A stretch of 64,000 nt of DNA from Saprospiraceae bacterium (lineage in GTDB: Bacteria; Bacteroidota; Bacteroidia; Chitinophagales; Saprospiraceae). Position 1 is the first letter of the stretch; each line of letters starts with the position of its first letter. The translations under genes and the position numbers were made by a program. Under the pieces are notes generated by a model. It saw nothing but the letters and a program-made list of their open reading frames with translations. It was not told where the DNA came from and did not search any database. Of the stretch, positions 45,323 through 54,913 are shown piece after piece. The stretch is taken from positions 39,006-103,005 of the forward strand of contig JAKVCU010000002.1 in assembly GCA_022448955.1 (NCBI GenBank). The letters run 5' to 3'.

Positions 45323-47872
45323 TTATTCAACGTCAGACTCCACTTCTTTCTTCAGTGTAATCTTCAGTTTAGATTCTTCTACTTCAAGAATTGCTTCAAA
45401 AACACTTCCTTCTGCAGGCCTTTCATTCAAGATAAATTCTGCTAATGGATCTTCAATGTATTTCTGAATTGCTCTGTGCAATGGACGTGCACCGAATTGT
45501 GGATCAAATCCTTTTTCAGCGACAAATTTCTTGGCCTCTTCTGAGAGCGTCAATTTGTAGCCCATACCATCCAAACGCTTGTGCAAGTCTTTCAGCGTAA
45601 TATCAATAATTTGGAAGATATGTTCTTGATCAAGGCTATTGAAAATTACCACATCATCAATACGATTTAAGAATTCGGGCGAGAAGGTACGTTTCAAGGC
45701 ATTTTGAATTACTCCTTTGCTGTGGTCTTCTGCTGATTCTTGACGAGCTTTGGTAGAAAAACCAACCCCTTGTCCGAAATCCTTTAATTGACGAACACCG
45801 ATATTTGAAGTCATAATGATCAAACAGTTCTTGAAGTCTACTTTACGACCAAGCCCATCTGTTAACTGACCATCATCTAATACTTGTAATAAGATGTTGT
45901 AGACATCTGGGTGTGCCTTTTCAATTTCATCTAGAAGAATAACAGAATAAGGCTTACGACGCACTCGTTCTGTCAATTGGCCACCTTCCTCGTAGCCTAC
46001 ATAACCTGGAGGCGCACCAATTAGACGGCTCACAGAGAATTTCTCCATATACTCACTCATATCGATACGGATCAGGGCATCTTCTGAATCAAAGATATAC
46101 CTTGCTAAAGCTTTAGCTAACTCTGTTTTACCCACACCTGTAGGTCCTAAAAATATGAAGGAACCAATTGGTTTACTTGGATCTTTCAAACCAACACGAT
46201 TACGCTGGATCGCCTTTGTAATTTTCAGCAAGGCTTCGTCTTGTCCAATAATTGCACCTTTTAAATCAGTGTGCATTTTCACCAATTTCTTACTTTCACT
46301 TTGTGCTACTTTACTCACAGGAATGCCAGTCATCATAGATACAACCTCAGCGATATCCTCTTCGTTTACGGGATAGCGTTTAGTTTTAGATTCCTCTTCC
46401 CATTGTACTTTAGCAAATTCAAGTTGGCGAACCAATTTGGATTCCTTATCACGTAAGTCTGCTGCTTTTTCGTATTGTTGACCTTTTACAGCTTGATTTT
46501 TCTGTTCTTTGAGCTCTTCAATCTTTTTTTCTAGATCTTCAATATGCTCTGGAACGTGTATATTTTTGAGGTGTACGCGTGCACCGACTTCATCTAGCAC
46601 ATCGATTGCTTTGTCTGGAAGAAACCGATCACTAATATAGCGATCACTCAATTTCACACAAGCCTTAATCGCATCATCTGAATAGTTCACATTGTGAAAC
46701 TCTTCGTATTTTGGCTTGATGTTTTCAAGGATATTTACGGCCTCTTCAGGGCTTGGTGGATCTACCATTACTTTTTGAAAACGTCGATCTAAAGCTCCGT
46801 CTTTTTCGATATGCTGGCGATATTCATCCAAGGTAGATGCGCCGATACATTGTAATTCACCTCTTGCTAAAGCAGGCTTGAAGATGTTAGACGCATCTAA
46901 AGATCCTGTCGCACCACCTGCACCGACAATAGTATGGATCTCATCGATGAAAAGGATCACATCGCGAGATTTTTCCAATTCGTTCATGATTGCTTTCATG
47001 CGCTCTTCGAACTGTCCACGATACTTAGTACCTGCAACAAGAGCAGCGAGGTCTAGCATTACGATGCGTTTGTTAAAAAGCGTACGAGAAACCTTACGTT
47101 GAATAATACGAAGTGCTAGGCCTTCTACGATGGCAGTTTTTCCGACACCTGGTTCACCGATCAGAATTGGATTATTTTTTTTACGTCGGCTTAAAATTTG
47201 AGAGACACGTTCAATTTCGTTCTCTCGACCGATTATAGGATCTAACTTACCCTCTTCTGCTAATTTTGTGATATCTCTTCCAAAGTTGTCCAATACAGGC
47301 GTACGAGATTTTGTGTTACCCTTCCGCTGCTGATATCTACCTTGGCTTTCTTCCTCTTCGAATTGCTCTTCCTGCTCCGATGGTGCTTGCGCAAATGGTT
47401 GATCAGTGCTACCACTGAAATCTTGCTCTTGACGCACGTACTCTAACTCAGCCTTGTAGATATCATAATCAACATCAAACTGGGATAGTACTTTTGAAGC
47501 AGGATTGTCCTGATGCTTTAAGATAGAAAGTAAAAGATGCTCAGGGCTTATCTCATCACTTTTTAAAATCTTTGCTTCAAGGAATGTAACTTTTAAGACC
47601 TTCTCCGCCTGCTTGTTTAGTGGTAAATTACCTACATTGAGCGTAGTGCTAGAAGAGGGCAGCCTTTGGGCTGTATCTTCGACAGATTGACGCAATTCGC
47701 TTGCGTTAACATCCAAAGAATCGAGAACCCGCATAGCTAATGATTTCTTTTCGGCCATTATTCCTAGAAGTAAATGCTCGGTGCCTATAAAATCGTGTCC
47801 AAGACGAATGGCTTCCTCCCTACTTCTAGAAATAACTTTTTTAACCTTTGGAGAAAATTTTCTATTATTCAT
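45323..47872 (-). CDS. clpC: ATP-dependent Clp protease ATP-binding subunit ClpC
   Basis: 849 residues: Clp_N double repeat (about 1-145, [26 protein letters not shown]), an acidic Gln/Glu-rich linker (about 155-185), AAA+ domain 1 with Walker A GEPGVGKT (239-246), a middle UVR-type segment ([14 protein letters not shown]), AAA+ domain 2 with Walker A GPTGVGKT (about 573-580) and a C-terminal ClpB-D2-small domain. It unfolds proteins for ClpP or refolds them. The upstream gap to the divergent STAS gene is 506 bp. ClpC rather than ClpB because of the short middle region carrying a UVR motif. Confidence 0.97.
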   Translation of the reverse strand: MNNRKFSPKVKKVISRSREEAIRLGHDFIGTEHLLLGIMAEKKSLAMRVLDSLDVNASELRQSVEDTAQRLPSSSTTLNVGNLPLNKQAEKVLKVTFLEAKILKSDEISPEHLLLSILKHQDNPASKVLSQFDVDYDIYKAELEYVRQEQDFSGSTDQPFAQAPSEQEEQFEEEESQGRYQQRKGNTKSRTPVLDNFGRDITKLAEEGKLDPIIGRENEIERVSQILSRRKKNNPILIGEPGVGKTAIVEGLALRIIQRKVSRTLFNKRIVMLDLAALVAGTKYRGQFEERMKAIMNELEKSRDVILFIDEIHTIVGAGGATGSLDASNIFKPALARGELQCIGASTLDEYRQHIEKDGALDRRFQKVMVDPPSPEEAVNILENIKPKYEEFHNVNYSDDAIKACVKLSDRYISDRFLPDKAIDVLDEVGARVHLKNIHVPEHIEDLEKKIEELKEQKNQAVKGQQYEKAADLRDKESKLVRQLEFAKVQWEEESKTKRYPVNEEDIAEVVSMMTGIPVSKVAQSESKKLVKMHTDLKGAIIGQDEALLKITKAIQRNRVGLKDPSKPIGSFIFLGPTGVGKTELAKALARYIFDSEDALIRIDMSEYMEKFSVSRLIGAPPGYVGYEEGGQLTERVRRKPYSVILLDEIEKAHPDVYNILLQVLDDGQLTDGLGRKVDFKNCLIIMTSNIGVRQLKDFGQGVGFSTKARQESAEDHSKGVIQNALKRTFSPEFLNRIDDVVIFNSLDQEHIFQIIDITLKDLHKRLDGMGYKLTLSEEAKKFVAEKGFDPQFGARPLHRAIQKYIEDPLAEFILNERPAEGSVFEAILEVEESKLKITLKKEVESDVE

Positions 47873-48378
47873 ATTATTAAGAATTCTTCAAATCCATTGA
47901 ACTGAATAGGGCGCAAAACAATAATAACATTAATTATTTAACATTACAACACAAGCCTATCCAGAGTTTAATTTTTTAATTTGTTTTAACTATTTAATCA
48001 AAAATGATGCCGCATTTTAAAAACGACTTAATTTTTTAGTAAAATTTAGGTTAAAATTTGATGTGTTAGGTATAAAATAAAGCTGAGGTTGAGGGCAAAA
48101 CTAAAATAAGTCAGTTTTTTTCAGTTTTATTGTTTTTGACAATTGCAATAAAATTACCAATTTAACATTTATCTGATCTATTCACTCTTTATACAACGCA
48201 AAAGGATGTAAAGGAGTTTAATTTGATGGCATTATTTATTGTAAGCCTTAATATTTAGGCTTTAACCGACAAAATTTAGCCCTTAGAATAGCAATAATCA
48301 AAAATTTGTCAACTATTATGTTTAATCATTGATAATTGATACTTTTGCAACATTCTGAAAAATTAATGGAATAGCTGT
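47873..48378. other. Divergent regulatory region clpC / STAS gene
   Basis: 506 bp, very AT-rich, with stops in all frames. It contains the two divergent promoters. Only the STAS-side promoter could be picked out. No CtsR-type or CIRCE-like operator was recognised. Confidence 0.5.
48340..48347 (+). promoter_or_regulatory. Candidate -7 promoter element of the STAS gene
   Basis: TACTTTTG matches the Bacteroidota TAnnTTTG consensus, 31 bp before the ATG. No clear TTTG-type -33 box at the proper distance. Confidence 0.4.
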
Positions 48379-48765
48379 ATGAAATATACGATTGATAAGC
48401 AAGAGAAATATGCTGTATTTCAATTAGAAGAACCCAACTTAAATTCTTTGGTTGCACCTAATCTAAAGTCAGAATTTGTAATTCTGGCCAATGAAGGAAT
48501 CAGCAATATGATTTTTGACCTTTCGTCAGTTGAGTTTGTCGATTCTTCAGGTTTAAGTGCCATTCTGACAGCCAACCGCCTTTGGAAAAGTATCGGCAAT
48601 TTTATTTTAACTGGAATTGAGCATCCAAGTGTAAAGAGGTTGATCGAAATTTCCAGACTGGATACTGTTTTGACCATCATCCCTACGGTTGCAGAATCTA
48701 TTGAATACGTATTCATGGATGAAATAGAAAAAGAACTAAATGATGATAGTGGTGATTTAGCCTAA
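48379..48765 (+). CDS. STAS-domain anti-sigma-factor antagonist-like protein
   Basis: 128 residues comprising a single STAS domain (SpoIIAA/RsbV type). The phosphorylatable serine segment is FVDSSGLSAIL (Ser56/Ser57). The acidic tail (DEIEKELNDDSGDLA) is an extension. Such proteins bind an anti-sigma kinase in their dephosphorylated form and are switched off by phosphorylation. No partner kinase or sigma gene is next to it; in Bacteroidota, lone STAS genes often act in other pathways, so the target is open. Confidence 0.9.
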   Translation: MKYTIDKQEKYAVFQLEEPNLNSLVAPNLKSEFVILANEGISNMIFDLSSVEFVDSSGLSAILTANRLWKSIGNFILTGIEHPSVKRLIEISRLDTVLTIIPTVAESIEYVFMDEIEKELNDDSGDLA

Positions 48766-48786
48766 TCATTAAAACAACTTACATCT

Positions 48787-48819
48787 AAAGGCAGGAAAAG
48801 ATTATCTTTTTCTGCCTTT
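48787..48819 (+). terminator. Terminator between the STAS gene and rnz
   Basis: An 8-bp outer stem AAAGGCAG/CTGCCTTT with inner pairing AAAAGAT/ATCTTTT, followed by ACTTTTTAAC. It sits 22 bp after the STAS stop and 20 bp before the rnz start, so rnz expression must tolerate read-through or use its own promoter. Confidence 0.75.
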
Positions 48820-48838
48820 ACTTTTTAACATATGAAAA

Positions 48839-49774
48839 ATGGCTGTTTTCCAACTCACTATTTTAGGTATAAATTCAGCTGTTCCTGCTCATGGCAGGCA
48901 TCCTACTGCCCAAATTTTTCAGGTGGGTGAGCAATTAATTATGATTGATTGTGGAGAAGGTGCACAAGCCCAAATTCAAAAGTATCACATCCGAAAAAGC
49001 AAAATCAGTCATATTCTTATTAGCCATTTGCATGGTGATCACATCTTTGGTCTTATTGGCCTATTAAGCTCTTATAATTTAGAAGGAAGAAAACAAGACC
49101 TAGATATTTATGGCCCAGAAGGCCTAGAAGAAATTATTCGGATTCAATTACAGTATAATGGCGGTGATTTTTGCTACCCTGTGCGTTTTCATATTCTAGA
49201 CACGGGACGAAACTATACCCTATTTGAAAATAAAAAATTTAGTATTCAAACCATTCCTTTAGATCATAGGATTCCAACAGCAGGTTTTTTAATAAAAGAA
49301 AAAAGATTGCCTAGAAATATGATCAAAGAAAAATTAGTTGAATTCGACATTCCGTATCAAATTATTCCTAGTATAAAAGCAGGTGAAGATTATAAAACAC
49401 CTAATGGAAAGATAATTGCAAATGATAAGCTTACTATAGCACCTCCGAAACCGAGAGTCTACGCCTATTGCTCTGATACAAGATATACAGAGCGCATTAT
49501 TCCAATAATTAAAGGAGCTGATTTATTGTACCATGAAAGTACTTACTGCGAGGACTACAAAGAGCAAGCGGTCATTTCGATGCATTCTACTGCCATCGAA
49601 GCGGCAAAAATGGCAAAAAAAGCTCAAGTAGGACAGCTTATTTTGGGACATTACTCATCACGTTACAAAACAACAGAACAATTCGAGATAGAAGCCCAAT
49701 CTGTTTTTCCTAATAGTATTGCAGGAATGGAGGGAGGCACATATGAAGTGCCTCGATTGCGCTCAGAAAATTGA
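48839..49774 (+). CDS. rnz: Ribonuclease Z (tRNA 3'-processing endonuclease)
   Basis: 311 residues of the metallo-beta-lactamase fold: SHLHGDH (His63, His65, Asp67, His68) binds zinc, with YCSDTRYTERI and MHSTAIEAA as later ligand motifs and ILGHYSSRY near the C-terminus. RNase Z cuts tRNA precursors at the 3' end of the acceptor stem; the tRNA-Lys in this window lacks an encoded CCA, which fits RNase Z processing. The stop is directly adjacent to the stop of the convergent Crp-type gene (49775). Confidence 0.96.
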   Translation: MAVFQLTILGINSAVPAHGRHPTAQIFQVGEQLIMIDCGEGAQAQIQKYHIRKSKISHILISHLHGDHIFGLIGLLSSYNLEGRKQDLDIYGPEGLEEIIRIQLQYNGGDFCYPVRFHILDTGRNYTLFENKKFSIQTIPLDHRIPTAGFLIKEKRLPRNMIKEKLVEFDIPYQIIPSIKAGEDYKTPNGKIIANDKLTIAPPKPRVYAYCSDTRYTERIIPIIKGADLLYHESTYCEDYKEQAVISMHSTAIEAAKMAKKAQVGQLILGHYSSRYKTTEQFEIEAQSVFPNSIAGMEGGTYEVPRLRSEN

Positions 49775-50446
49775 TTAGCTCAACTTTGCTATATCTCTAA
49801 TTAAAATACTTCTGCGATTGAAGTAAATTAAATTACTTTTCCTTAGGTCATTTAATACTGATGTAACCGTTTGGCGTGATGTACCAGTAATATTGGCAAT
49901 ATCCTGCTGAGTGAGGCAATGCTTGATGAGCATTTCATACCCAATCTTTTTTCCTTGTTGCTCGGCAGAACTTTTTAAGAAATCAATAATTCGTTCTCTC
50001 GCGTCTTTAAAAATTAAAGACTCTAACCTTTCTTCCGCCCTGCGCAAGCGCGTTCCAACTGTTTTTAAAAGACGCATTGAGAGCAGATGGTTCATTTCCA
50101 TCAGTTTAAAGAACTGTGTGGTTTGTATAGAGCAAATGCGCACATCATCCGTCATGGAAACCGCAAAATCATTGCGTGTCGTCTCTCCTACCAAGCTTAG
50201 CTCTCCAAACATAGCCATTGGGTGTAAAACGTGCTTGATGACTTCTCGCCCGTCATCAGAGTGCGTACCAATTTTGATAATTCCTTTGACTAGGAAAAAG
50301 ATTTGGTCAGACTTTTCTGCCTCTCTGTAAATATATTCATGCTTCGGCAAGACCTTATCCTTGATGATACTGGACAAATGCAACCAGTCCCTTTCTTGCA
50401 AATCTTGAAAAATTGGTAAATTCTTTAAAAATTTAATTGGATTCAT
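49775..50446 (-). CDS. Crp/Fnr-family transcriptional regulator (paralogue of the 32174 gene)
   Basis: 223 residues from the ATG at 50446 (the open frame extends to a TTG at 50488, less likely). The N-terminal effector barrel is VLPKHEYIYREAEKSDQIFF, then PMAMFGELSLVGETTRNDFA; the C-terminal winged helix is QDIANITGTSRQTVTSVLND. It resembles the product at 32174 throughout, including SLIFKDAR and LIYFNR-SIL. No iron-sulfur cysteines. The divergence of the two copies suggests distinct targets. Ends tail-to-tail with rnz. Confidence 0.9.
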   Translation of the reverse strand: MNPIKFLKNLPIFQDLQERDWLHLSSIIKDKVLPKHEYIYREAEKSDQIFFLVKGIIKIGTHSDDGREVIKHVLHPMAMFGELSLVGETTRNDFAVSMTDDVRICSIQTTQFFKLMEMNHLLSMRLLKTVGTRLRRAEERLESLIFKDARERIIDFLKSSAEQQGKKIGYEMLIKHCLTQQDIANITGTSRQTVTSVLNDLRKSNLIYFNRRSILIRDIAKLS

Positions 50447-51166
50447 AACGACACTTTTTTGAGCGCTAGAGATTTTTTTACGATACAAAAGTGCACGTTA
50501 CTCTTTACAAAAAAAAGAACATAATAGCCTATTTGTTCTTCACTTCATTTAAAAATCAAACTACAAATAACTCATAATCAATATATTAATTCATTGCAAT
50601 TAAAAATTTTGTTCAAAAGTACATCAAATCATCCATGACAATGCTTTGTACTTTGTAGTTAAAAGTGTCTTTAATACTTTCCACTATTTGGAAACAAAAG
50701 CTTTGAAAACCTTGGCGTCTGATTAAATTAGTCGATAAGCTCCATCTCCAATCATTAGCCAAAATCCTACCTTTAAAAATAGGAAGACTCAAATCCTGAA
50801 TGCTCCCTTTGATTAAAATTTAGACATTCTCTCCACCTAATCTGTACATATAAACCTTTGAGAGCTTCACCAATTATAGCCCATAGCAGAATAAGATCAA
50901 AGTCTACAATTTGAGATTGTACTCGATTAATTGCCATACCATGTTGGATATCTATTGATCGGCTATGTTAGTGAAAGGGTAGTTCTGAGATAAGAGTAGT
51001 TCTTCTATTTGGACCATACCGAGTTTAGTTGAATATACTGCAATTTAAGTAGGATCAAAACCCTCGGAGCTGCCTTTACAATGGATAGGTCATTAAGTAG
51101 TAACGGAAAGTTTAAATTGTTGCTCAGACTTTTATCATTCTCTTTAAAAAAGTACTTTTACAAAGT
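50447..51166. other. Long intergenic region with a possible decayed gene
   Basis: 720 bp between the Crp-type gene and dinB. The minus-strand part 50613-50819 has protein-like content (see the pseudogene entry). The remaining bases have stops in all frames. No RNA gene was recognised. Confidence 0.5.
50613..50819 (-). pseudogene. Decayed coding stretch (unrecognised family)
   Basis: A 68-residue open stretch without a start codon, bounded by a TAA upstream (50820-50822): IKGSIQDLSLPIFKGRIL, then ANDWRWSLSTNLIRRQGFQ, SFCFQIVESIKDTF, VQSIVMDDLMYF to a TGA at 50613. Its composition looks like real protein (Trp, Cys, alternating hydrophobics). Stops at 50820 and ~50874 interrupt any upstream continuation. 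The family is not recognised; chance is possible. Confidence 0.25.
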
Positions 51167-52243
51167 ATGGGAGAACGTAAAATCATTCATATAGACATGG
51201 ATGCCTTTTATGCTTCTGTGGAACAACGTGATCATCCAGAGCTTAGAGGCAAGCCCGTAGCCGTGGGAGGCTCAAGTAGGCGAGGTGTTGTAGCCTCGGC
51301 TAGCTATGAAGCTCGCCAATTTGGCGTACGTTCAGCTATGCCTAGTATTACAGCAAAGCGACTTTGTCCTGATTTAATTTTTGTAAAATCACGTTTTGAA
51401 GTTTACCGGAAGGTCAGCCGACAAATTAGAGCTATTTTTTTCGAATATACTGATTTGGTTGAGCCTCTTTCTCTTGACGAAGCTTACCTTGATGTCAGCC
51501 ATCCCAAAAAAGGACCTCTTTCAGCTACTTTAATTGCAGAGGACATTCGGAAAAAGATTTTTGAATATACACAGTTAACGGCCTCTGCCGGAGTTTCTTT
51601 TAATAAATTTTTGGCAAAAGTTGCTTCTGATATAAACAAGCCAAATGGTATAAAAGTAATTTTGCCCCATGAGGCAGGAGCTTTTCTAGAAGCCTTAGCT
51701 ATTCAAAAATTTCATGGTATTGGAAAAGTTACTGCTGCAAAAATGCACCGTATGGGCATATACACAGGTAAGGACTTGAAGTCCTACACCGAAATCGAAC
51801 TAGTACAACACTTTGGGAAAGTAGGAAGGCACTACTACCGTATCATAAGAGCAGAAGATCATCGCCCTGTCAATCCAAACCGTATCAGAAAATCAATAGG
51901 TGCAGAAAGGACTTATTCAGAAGATCTGGCAGATATCCCTGCTATGAAAGAAAAACTTAGCCACTTATCTAGTGTTGTGCATGAGTATATGAAAAAAGCT
52001 GATAATTTTGGACGAACTCTAACAGTAAAAATTAAATCTTCTGACTTTAAGATTATTACTAGAAGCAGGACCTTTCATAGCGAGCTTCGCAAGCTAGAAG
52101 ATCTTATTCAAATCAGCCATGAGATTTTGGAAAATACTAAAGAAGAGATAAAAAAGGTAAGGCTTTTAGGTATTTCCATTTCTAATCTAGAAAAAGAAAG
52201 TCAGACAGAAGGTATCCAGCTAGAATTTGACTTCGAGAAATGA
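51167..52243 (+). CDS. dinB: DNA polymerase IV (Y-family)
   Basis: 358 residues: palm IHIDMDAFYASVEQRDHPEL with the first catalytic Asp, SLDEAYLDVSH with the second acidic pair, thumb/fingers (ASAGVSFNKFLAKVASDINKP), helix-hairpin-helix (HGIGKVTAAKMHRMGIYTG) and little-finger domain (KSIGAERTYSEDL). The C-terminal QLEFDF tail looks like a beta-clamp-binding motif. It performs error-prone translesion synthesis. The ATG at 51167 begins MGERKIIHIDMD. It is followed 16 bp after its stop by the HAD gene, so the two are probably co-transcribed. Confidence 0.97.
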   Translation: MGERKIIHIDMDAFYASVEQRDHPELRGKPVAVGGSSRRGVVASASYEARQFGVRSAMPSITAKRLCPDLIFVKSRFEVYRKVSRQIRAIFFEYTDLVEPLSLDEAYLDVSHPKKGPLSATLIAEDIRKKIFEYTQLTASAGVSFNKFLAKVASDINKPNGIKVILPHEAGAFLEALAIQKFHGIGKVTAAKMHRMGIYTGKDLKSYTEIELVQHFGKVGRHYYRIIRAEDHRPVNPNRIRKSIGAERTYSEDLADIPAMKEKLSHLSSVVHEYMKKADNFGRTLTVKIKSSDFKIITRSRTFHSELRKLEDLIQISHEILENTKEEIKKVRLLGISISNLEKESQTEGIQLEFDFEK

Positions 52244-52259
52244 ATTCAAAAAAAAATAT

Positions 52260-52952
52260 ATGAAGCTAATCATTTTTGATATTGATGGTACCTTAGTTTA
52301 TTCCGACAAAAAAGACAGTCAATGTTTTGCGGATACTTATCAGGAAGTTTATCAAGTTCCCTTTCCAAGCATTGATTGGTCAACTTACCCACATGTAGTT
52401 GATGATGTTATTTTTAAAGAGGTCATACAAAACCATTTCAGCCGTATTCCTGACCAACAGGAAATAGATAACTTTCAAAGTCTTTTTGCCCAAAAGATTC
52501 AGGAAAAAAGGTACCGACAACCCCATGATTTTTTGGAAGTACCTGGCGCTAAGCAGATGATTGATCATTTGTTGAAACACCCTAATTTTGTAGTTGGTAT
52601 TGGAACTGGAGGATGGTTACAACCTGCAAAGATTAAGCTTAGACATGTAGGTATACCCGAACAAAAGTTGATCTTAAGTGCTGCTGATCAGCAAGTATCT
52701 AGAGAAGGTATTTTGCAATATGCGATTGATCAGGCACAGCAGGCGTATGAACAGTTTGAGCAGATCGTTTATATAGGTGATGCACTGTGGGATGTCAGAA
52801 CAACTAGAAATATGCAATTGGACTTTATTGGCATCAGACGCAGGAATGATGTGGCATTTTTACAAAACGCTGGAGCAACGCAAGTGTTCGCCAATTATTT
52901 GCAACCGAATCAATTCCTAAAAGCTATCGATCAAGCACAGCCTCCTTTGTAA
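52260..52952 (+). CDS. HAD-superfamily phosphatase (beta-phosphoglucomutase/phosphoglycolate phosphatase-like)
   Basis: 230 residues from the ATG at 52260; a TTG at 52227 would only add an implausible leader overlapping dinB. HAD motif I is FDIDGTLVYSD (Asp7 nucleophile, Asp9), motif II GIGTGG and motif IV YIGDALWDVRTT. A cap domain lies between motif I and II. It is expected to hydrolyse a small phosphate ester in the cytosol; the substrate is unknown. It forms a short operon with dinB. Confidence 0.9.
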   Translation: MKLIIFDIDGTLVYSDKKDSQCFADTYQEVYQVPFPSIDWSTYPHVVDDVIFKEVIQNHFSRIPDQQEIDNFQSLFAQKIQEKRYRQPHDFLEVPGAKQMIDHLLKHPNFVVGIGTGGWLQPAKIKLRHVGIPEQKLILSAADQQVSREGILQYAIDQAQQAYEQFEQIVYIGDALWDVRTTRNMQLDFIGIRRRNDVAFLQNAGATQVFANYLQPNQFLKAIDQAQPPL

Positions 52953-53047
52953 TTTTTTTTATTTCCGGGAACTATCTTGATATATAAGCTGTTATAGCAG
53001 TATCTTACGAATGAGAAAGAAAAAAAACTAAATTATTTTCCATCTCA

Positions 53048-53079
53048 TTTGCAAAATATAAATAAGCCTTTTATATTTG
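53048..53079 (+). promoter_or_regulatory. Promoter of the tRNA-Lys gene
   Basis: TTTG at 53048-53051 (-33 type) and TATATTTG at 53072-53079 (exact TAnnTTTG) with a 20-bp spacer, a good Bacteroidota sigma-A promoter. The predicted start is about 7-8 bp after it, some 70 bp ahead of the tRNA. Confidence 0.75.
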
Positions 53080-53155
53080 CATCGCCTTTGCAAGAAGGGG
53101 CAATCAAAAAGAAAAAATGAAAGTTTCAAGCTAACATTTTTCTGGTAAAAAATAG

Positions 53156-53228
53156 GATTCCGTAGCTCAGCTGGTAGAGCACTTGACTTTTAATCAAGGG
53201 GTCCTGGGTTCGAACCCCAGCGGAATCA
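53156..53228 (+). tRNA. tRNA-Lys (anticodon TTT)
   Basis: 73 nt cloverleaf: acceptor GATTCCG/CGGAATC plus discriminator A, D-arm TAGCTCAGCTGGTAGAGCA, anticodon stem CTTGA/TCAAG with loop CTTTTAA (anticodon TTT), and T-arm CTGGG-TTCGAAC-CCCAG. CCA is not encoded, so it is added after RNase Z cleavage. Confidence 0.98.
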
Positions 53229-53236
53229 CTACCATT

Positions 53237-53273
53237 TAAAAGCCTGTTCACCTTCGTGGATGGGCTTTTTTTA
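53237..53273 (+). terminator. Terminator of the tRNA-Lys transcript
   Basis: An imperfect hairpin AAAAGCCTGTTCAC-CTTC-GTGGATGGGCTTTTTTT ending in a T7 run, 9 bp after the tRNA. Confidence 0.85.
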
Positions 53274-53445
53274 TCTCCTGAAATCTGCAGCCTATATTTA
53301 GTCCTCCCATAGCTCTACTCTTTATTCATCAAGACATTATTTTAATTTCATTAAATTGTAATCTTTCGGAAAATCCAACTGATCATACCCCTAATCAGCC
53401 AAGTTTCAATGTAGTCCATTAAAAACGCCATTCAAATATCCTAGT

Positions 53446-54357
53446 ATGAAATACTTAAACCCGCTTTATATTTTCATCATAGGCTGTCTAATTCTGTTAT
53501 TCAGTCAATCATTCCACCAATTATTTGCCATTAATGGTATTATACAATTGTTGTTGTTCGCTTTAGTGGTATGTTGGCCTATTTGGAAAACTGGTAGACT
53601 ATCTTATGTGGATATTGGCTGGCCTTGGGGCCTTTTTTGTATTGGACTAATAACATGTTTATTTGGTGGAGGATATGTTTGGAGAGTAGGTGTAGTAGGC
53701 TGTATATATATGTTTATTGGTTTACGAATGGGGATAGGTGCCTTACAATTATGGTGGAAAGGGTATATGAAAAAAGAATTTCCTAGATACCAATATCAGC
53801 GTCGTCGTTGGGAGCGAGCGGGTAAAACGAATATTACTTTAGCAATGCAAGTCGATGCCTTAGCTCAGGGGATAGCAAATGCTTCCTTTTTGGCTTTTCC
53901 AGCATTTATTATTGGTTCGAATCCAAGTCCTCATTTTTCTGGGTTTGAAATTATTGGTCTTATCCTTTGGATGTTGGCATTTCTAATGGAAACCATAGCG
54001 GATGCGCAAAAATTAAAATTCCTTCGTAAAATGTCTGCCTTAGGCAAAAAGAATAAAGTGTGTGATGTAGGTTTATGGCAATACTCTAGGCATCCTAATT
54101 ATTTTGCAGAGTGGATGGTTTGGAATGCTTTAGTTATTGCAGCTATCCCATCGTGGATGGCATTGTATTCAGAAGAACATTTAGTCATTTGGATATTGTT
54201 AGGATTAGGTCTTTTATTCGTTTCTAGAATTATGTATTTATCCTTGGTTTATTTGACAGGAGCAGTACCATCAGAGTATTACTCCTTAAGGAAAAGGCCC
54301 GATTATGAAGCCTATACCAAACGAGTGAATATGTTTTTTCCGGGTAGGCCTAAATAA
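53446..54357 (+). CDS. DUF1295 / steroid 5-alpha-reductase-like membrane protein
   Basis: 303 residues with about seven membrane segments (first ~PLYIFIIGCLILLFSQSF). The C-terminal signature SRHPNYFAEWMVWNALVIA (near residue 215) is the DUF1295/ICMT-like NADPH- or substrate-binding motif. The family includes 3-oxo-5-alpha-steroid 4-dehydrogenases, but bacterial members mostly have unknown substrates, so steroid chemistry should not be assumed. No operon partner; 218 bp after the tRNA. Confidence 0.88.
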   Translation: MKYLNPLYIFIIGCLILLFSQSFHQLFAINGIIQLLLFALVVCWPIWKTGRLSYVDIGWPWGLFCIGLITCLFGGGYVWRVGVVGCIYMFIGLRMGIGALQLWWKGYMKKEFPRYQYQRRRWERAGKTNITLAMQVDALAQGIANASFLAFPAFIIGSNPSPHFSGFEIIGLILWMLAFLMETIADAQKLKFLRKMSALGKKNKVCDVGLWQYSRHPNYFAEWMVWNALVIAAIPSWMALYSEEHLVIWILLGLGLLFVSRIMYLSLVYLTGAVPSEYYSLRKRPDYEAYTKRVNMFFPGRPK

Positions 54358-54913
54358 GTCCTTTTTCTAGATGCCAAGCGTAGAATGTTCAACTCAATTA
54401 CATATCTCCTATAGAGAATCTTAACTCTTATGAAAACTATATAACCACCTTTTAGTATTTCTAAGAATGAAGTTGTTTAAGAATGATTTCTGATTAGGAT
54501 GAGCGAAAAAGCTAGATGATGTAAACTCATCCATGTTTGAGTCTTCGTTTCGAACCTGATGAGGAGCGCTTTAAAAGCATCCATCCATGCATTTTCTTTA
54601 CAAAGCAAATCATCCAAAAGAGGTTGATTATCCATGTTTTTTTTGACAACATCACACTATATAAAACACTCGTTTTCAAATAGATAAAATTCGAAAACTA
54701 CCATTAATATTTCGATCCTTTCAAGCGATAAATATTGCCAAATAAATAAATCAATTGCCTATGATTTTACAAAACAGCCGATTTTAGTCTCTTTAATGAT
54801 TAAACCTTAGCAATTTTTATGACTCTATAGTTCAGATAATAAATCCTGTAACATTTGATTAGATCAACAAATTAGATTTATTTATTATAACGCTACACTA
54901 TCAAAAGCTACTA
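54358..54913. other. Intergenic region with transposase-like remnant
   Basis: 556 bp. The only recognisable content is the minus-strand transposase-like remnant at 54477-54635; otherwise AT-rich. Confidence 0.5.
54477..54635 (-). pseudogene. Short C-terminal transposase-like remnant
   Basis: A 52-residue open frame, ATG at 54635: MDNQPLLDDLLCKENAWMDA, then FKALLIRFETKTQTWMSLHH and LAFSLILIR. The 'LLxRFE....W...H.LAF' order resembles the C-terminus of IS5-type DDE transposases. No upstream transposase body or terminal repeats are seen, so it is a fragment. Confidence is low. Confidence 0.35.

Noticed and set aside
49911-50330. 139-residue plus-strand open frame
   Set aside because: It is antisense to the Crp/Fnr gene whose conserved domains are clear; it is a shadow frame.
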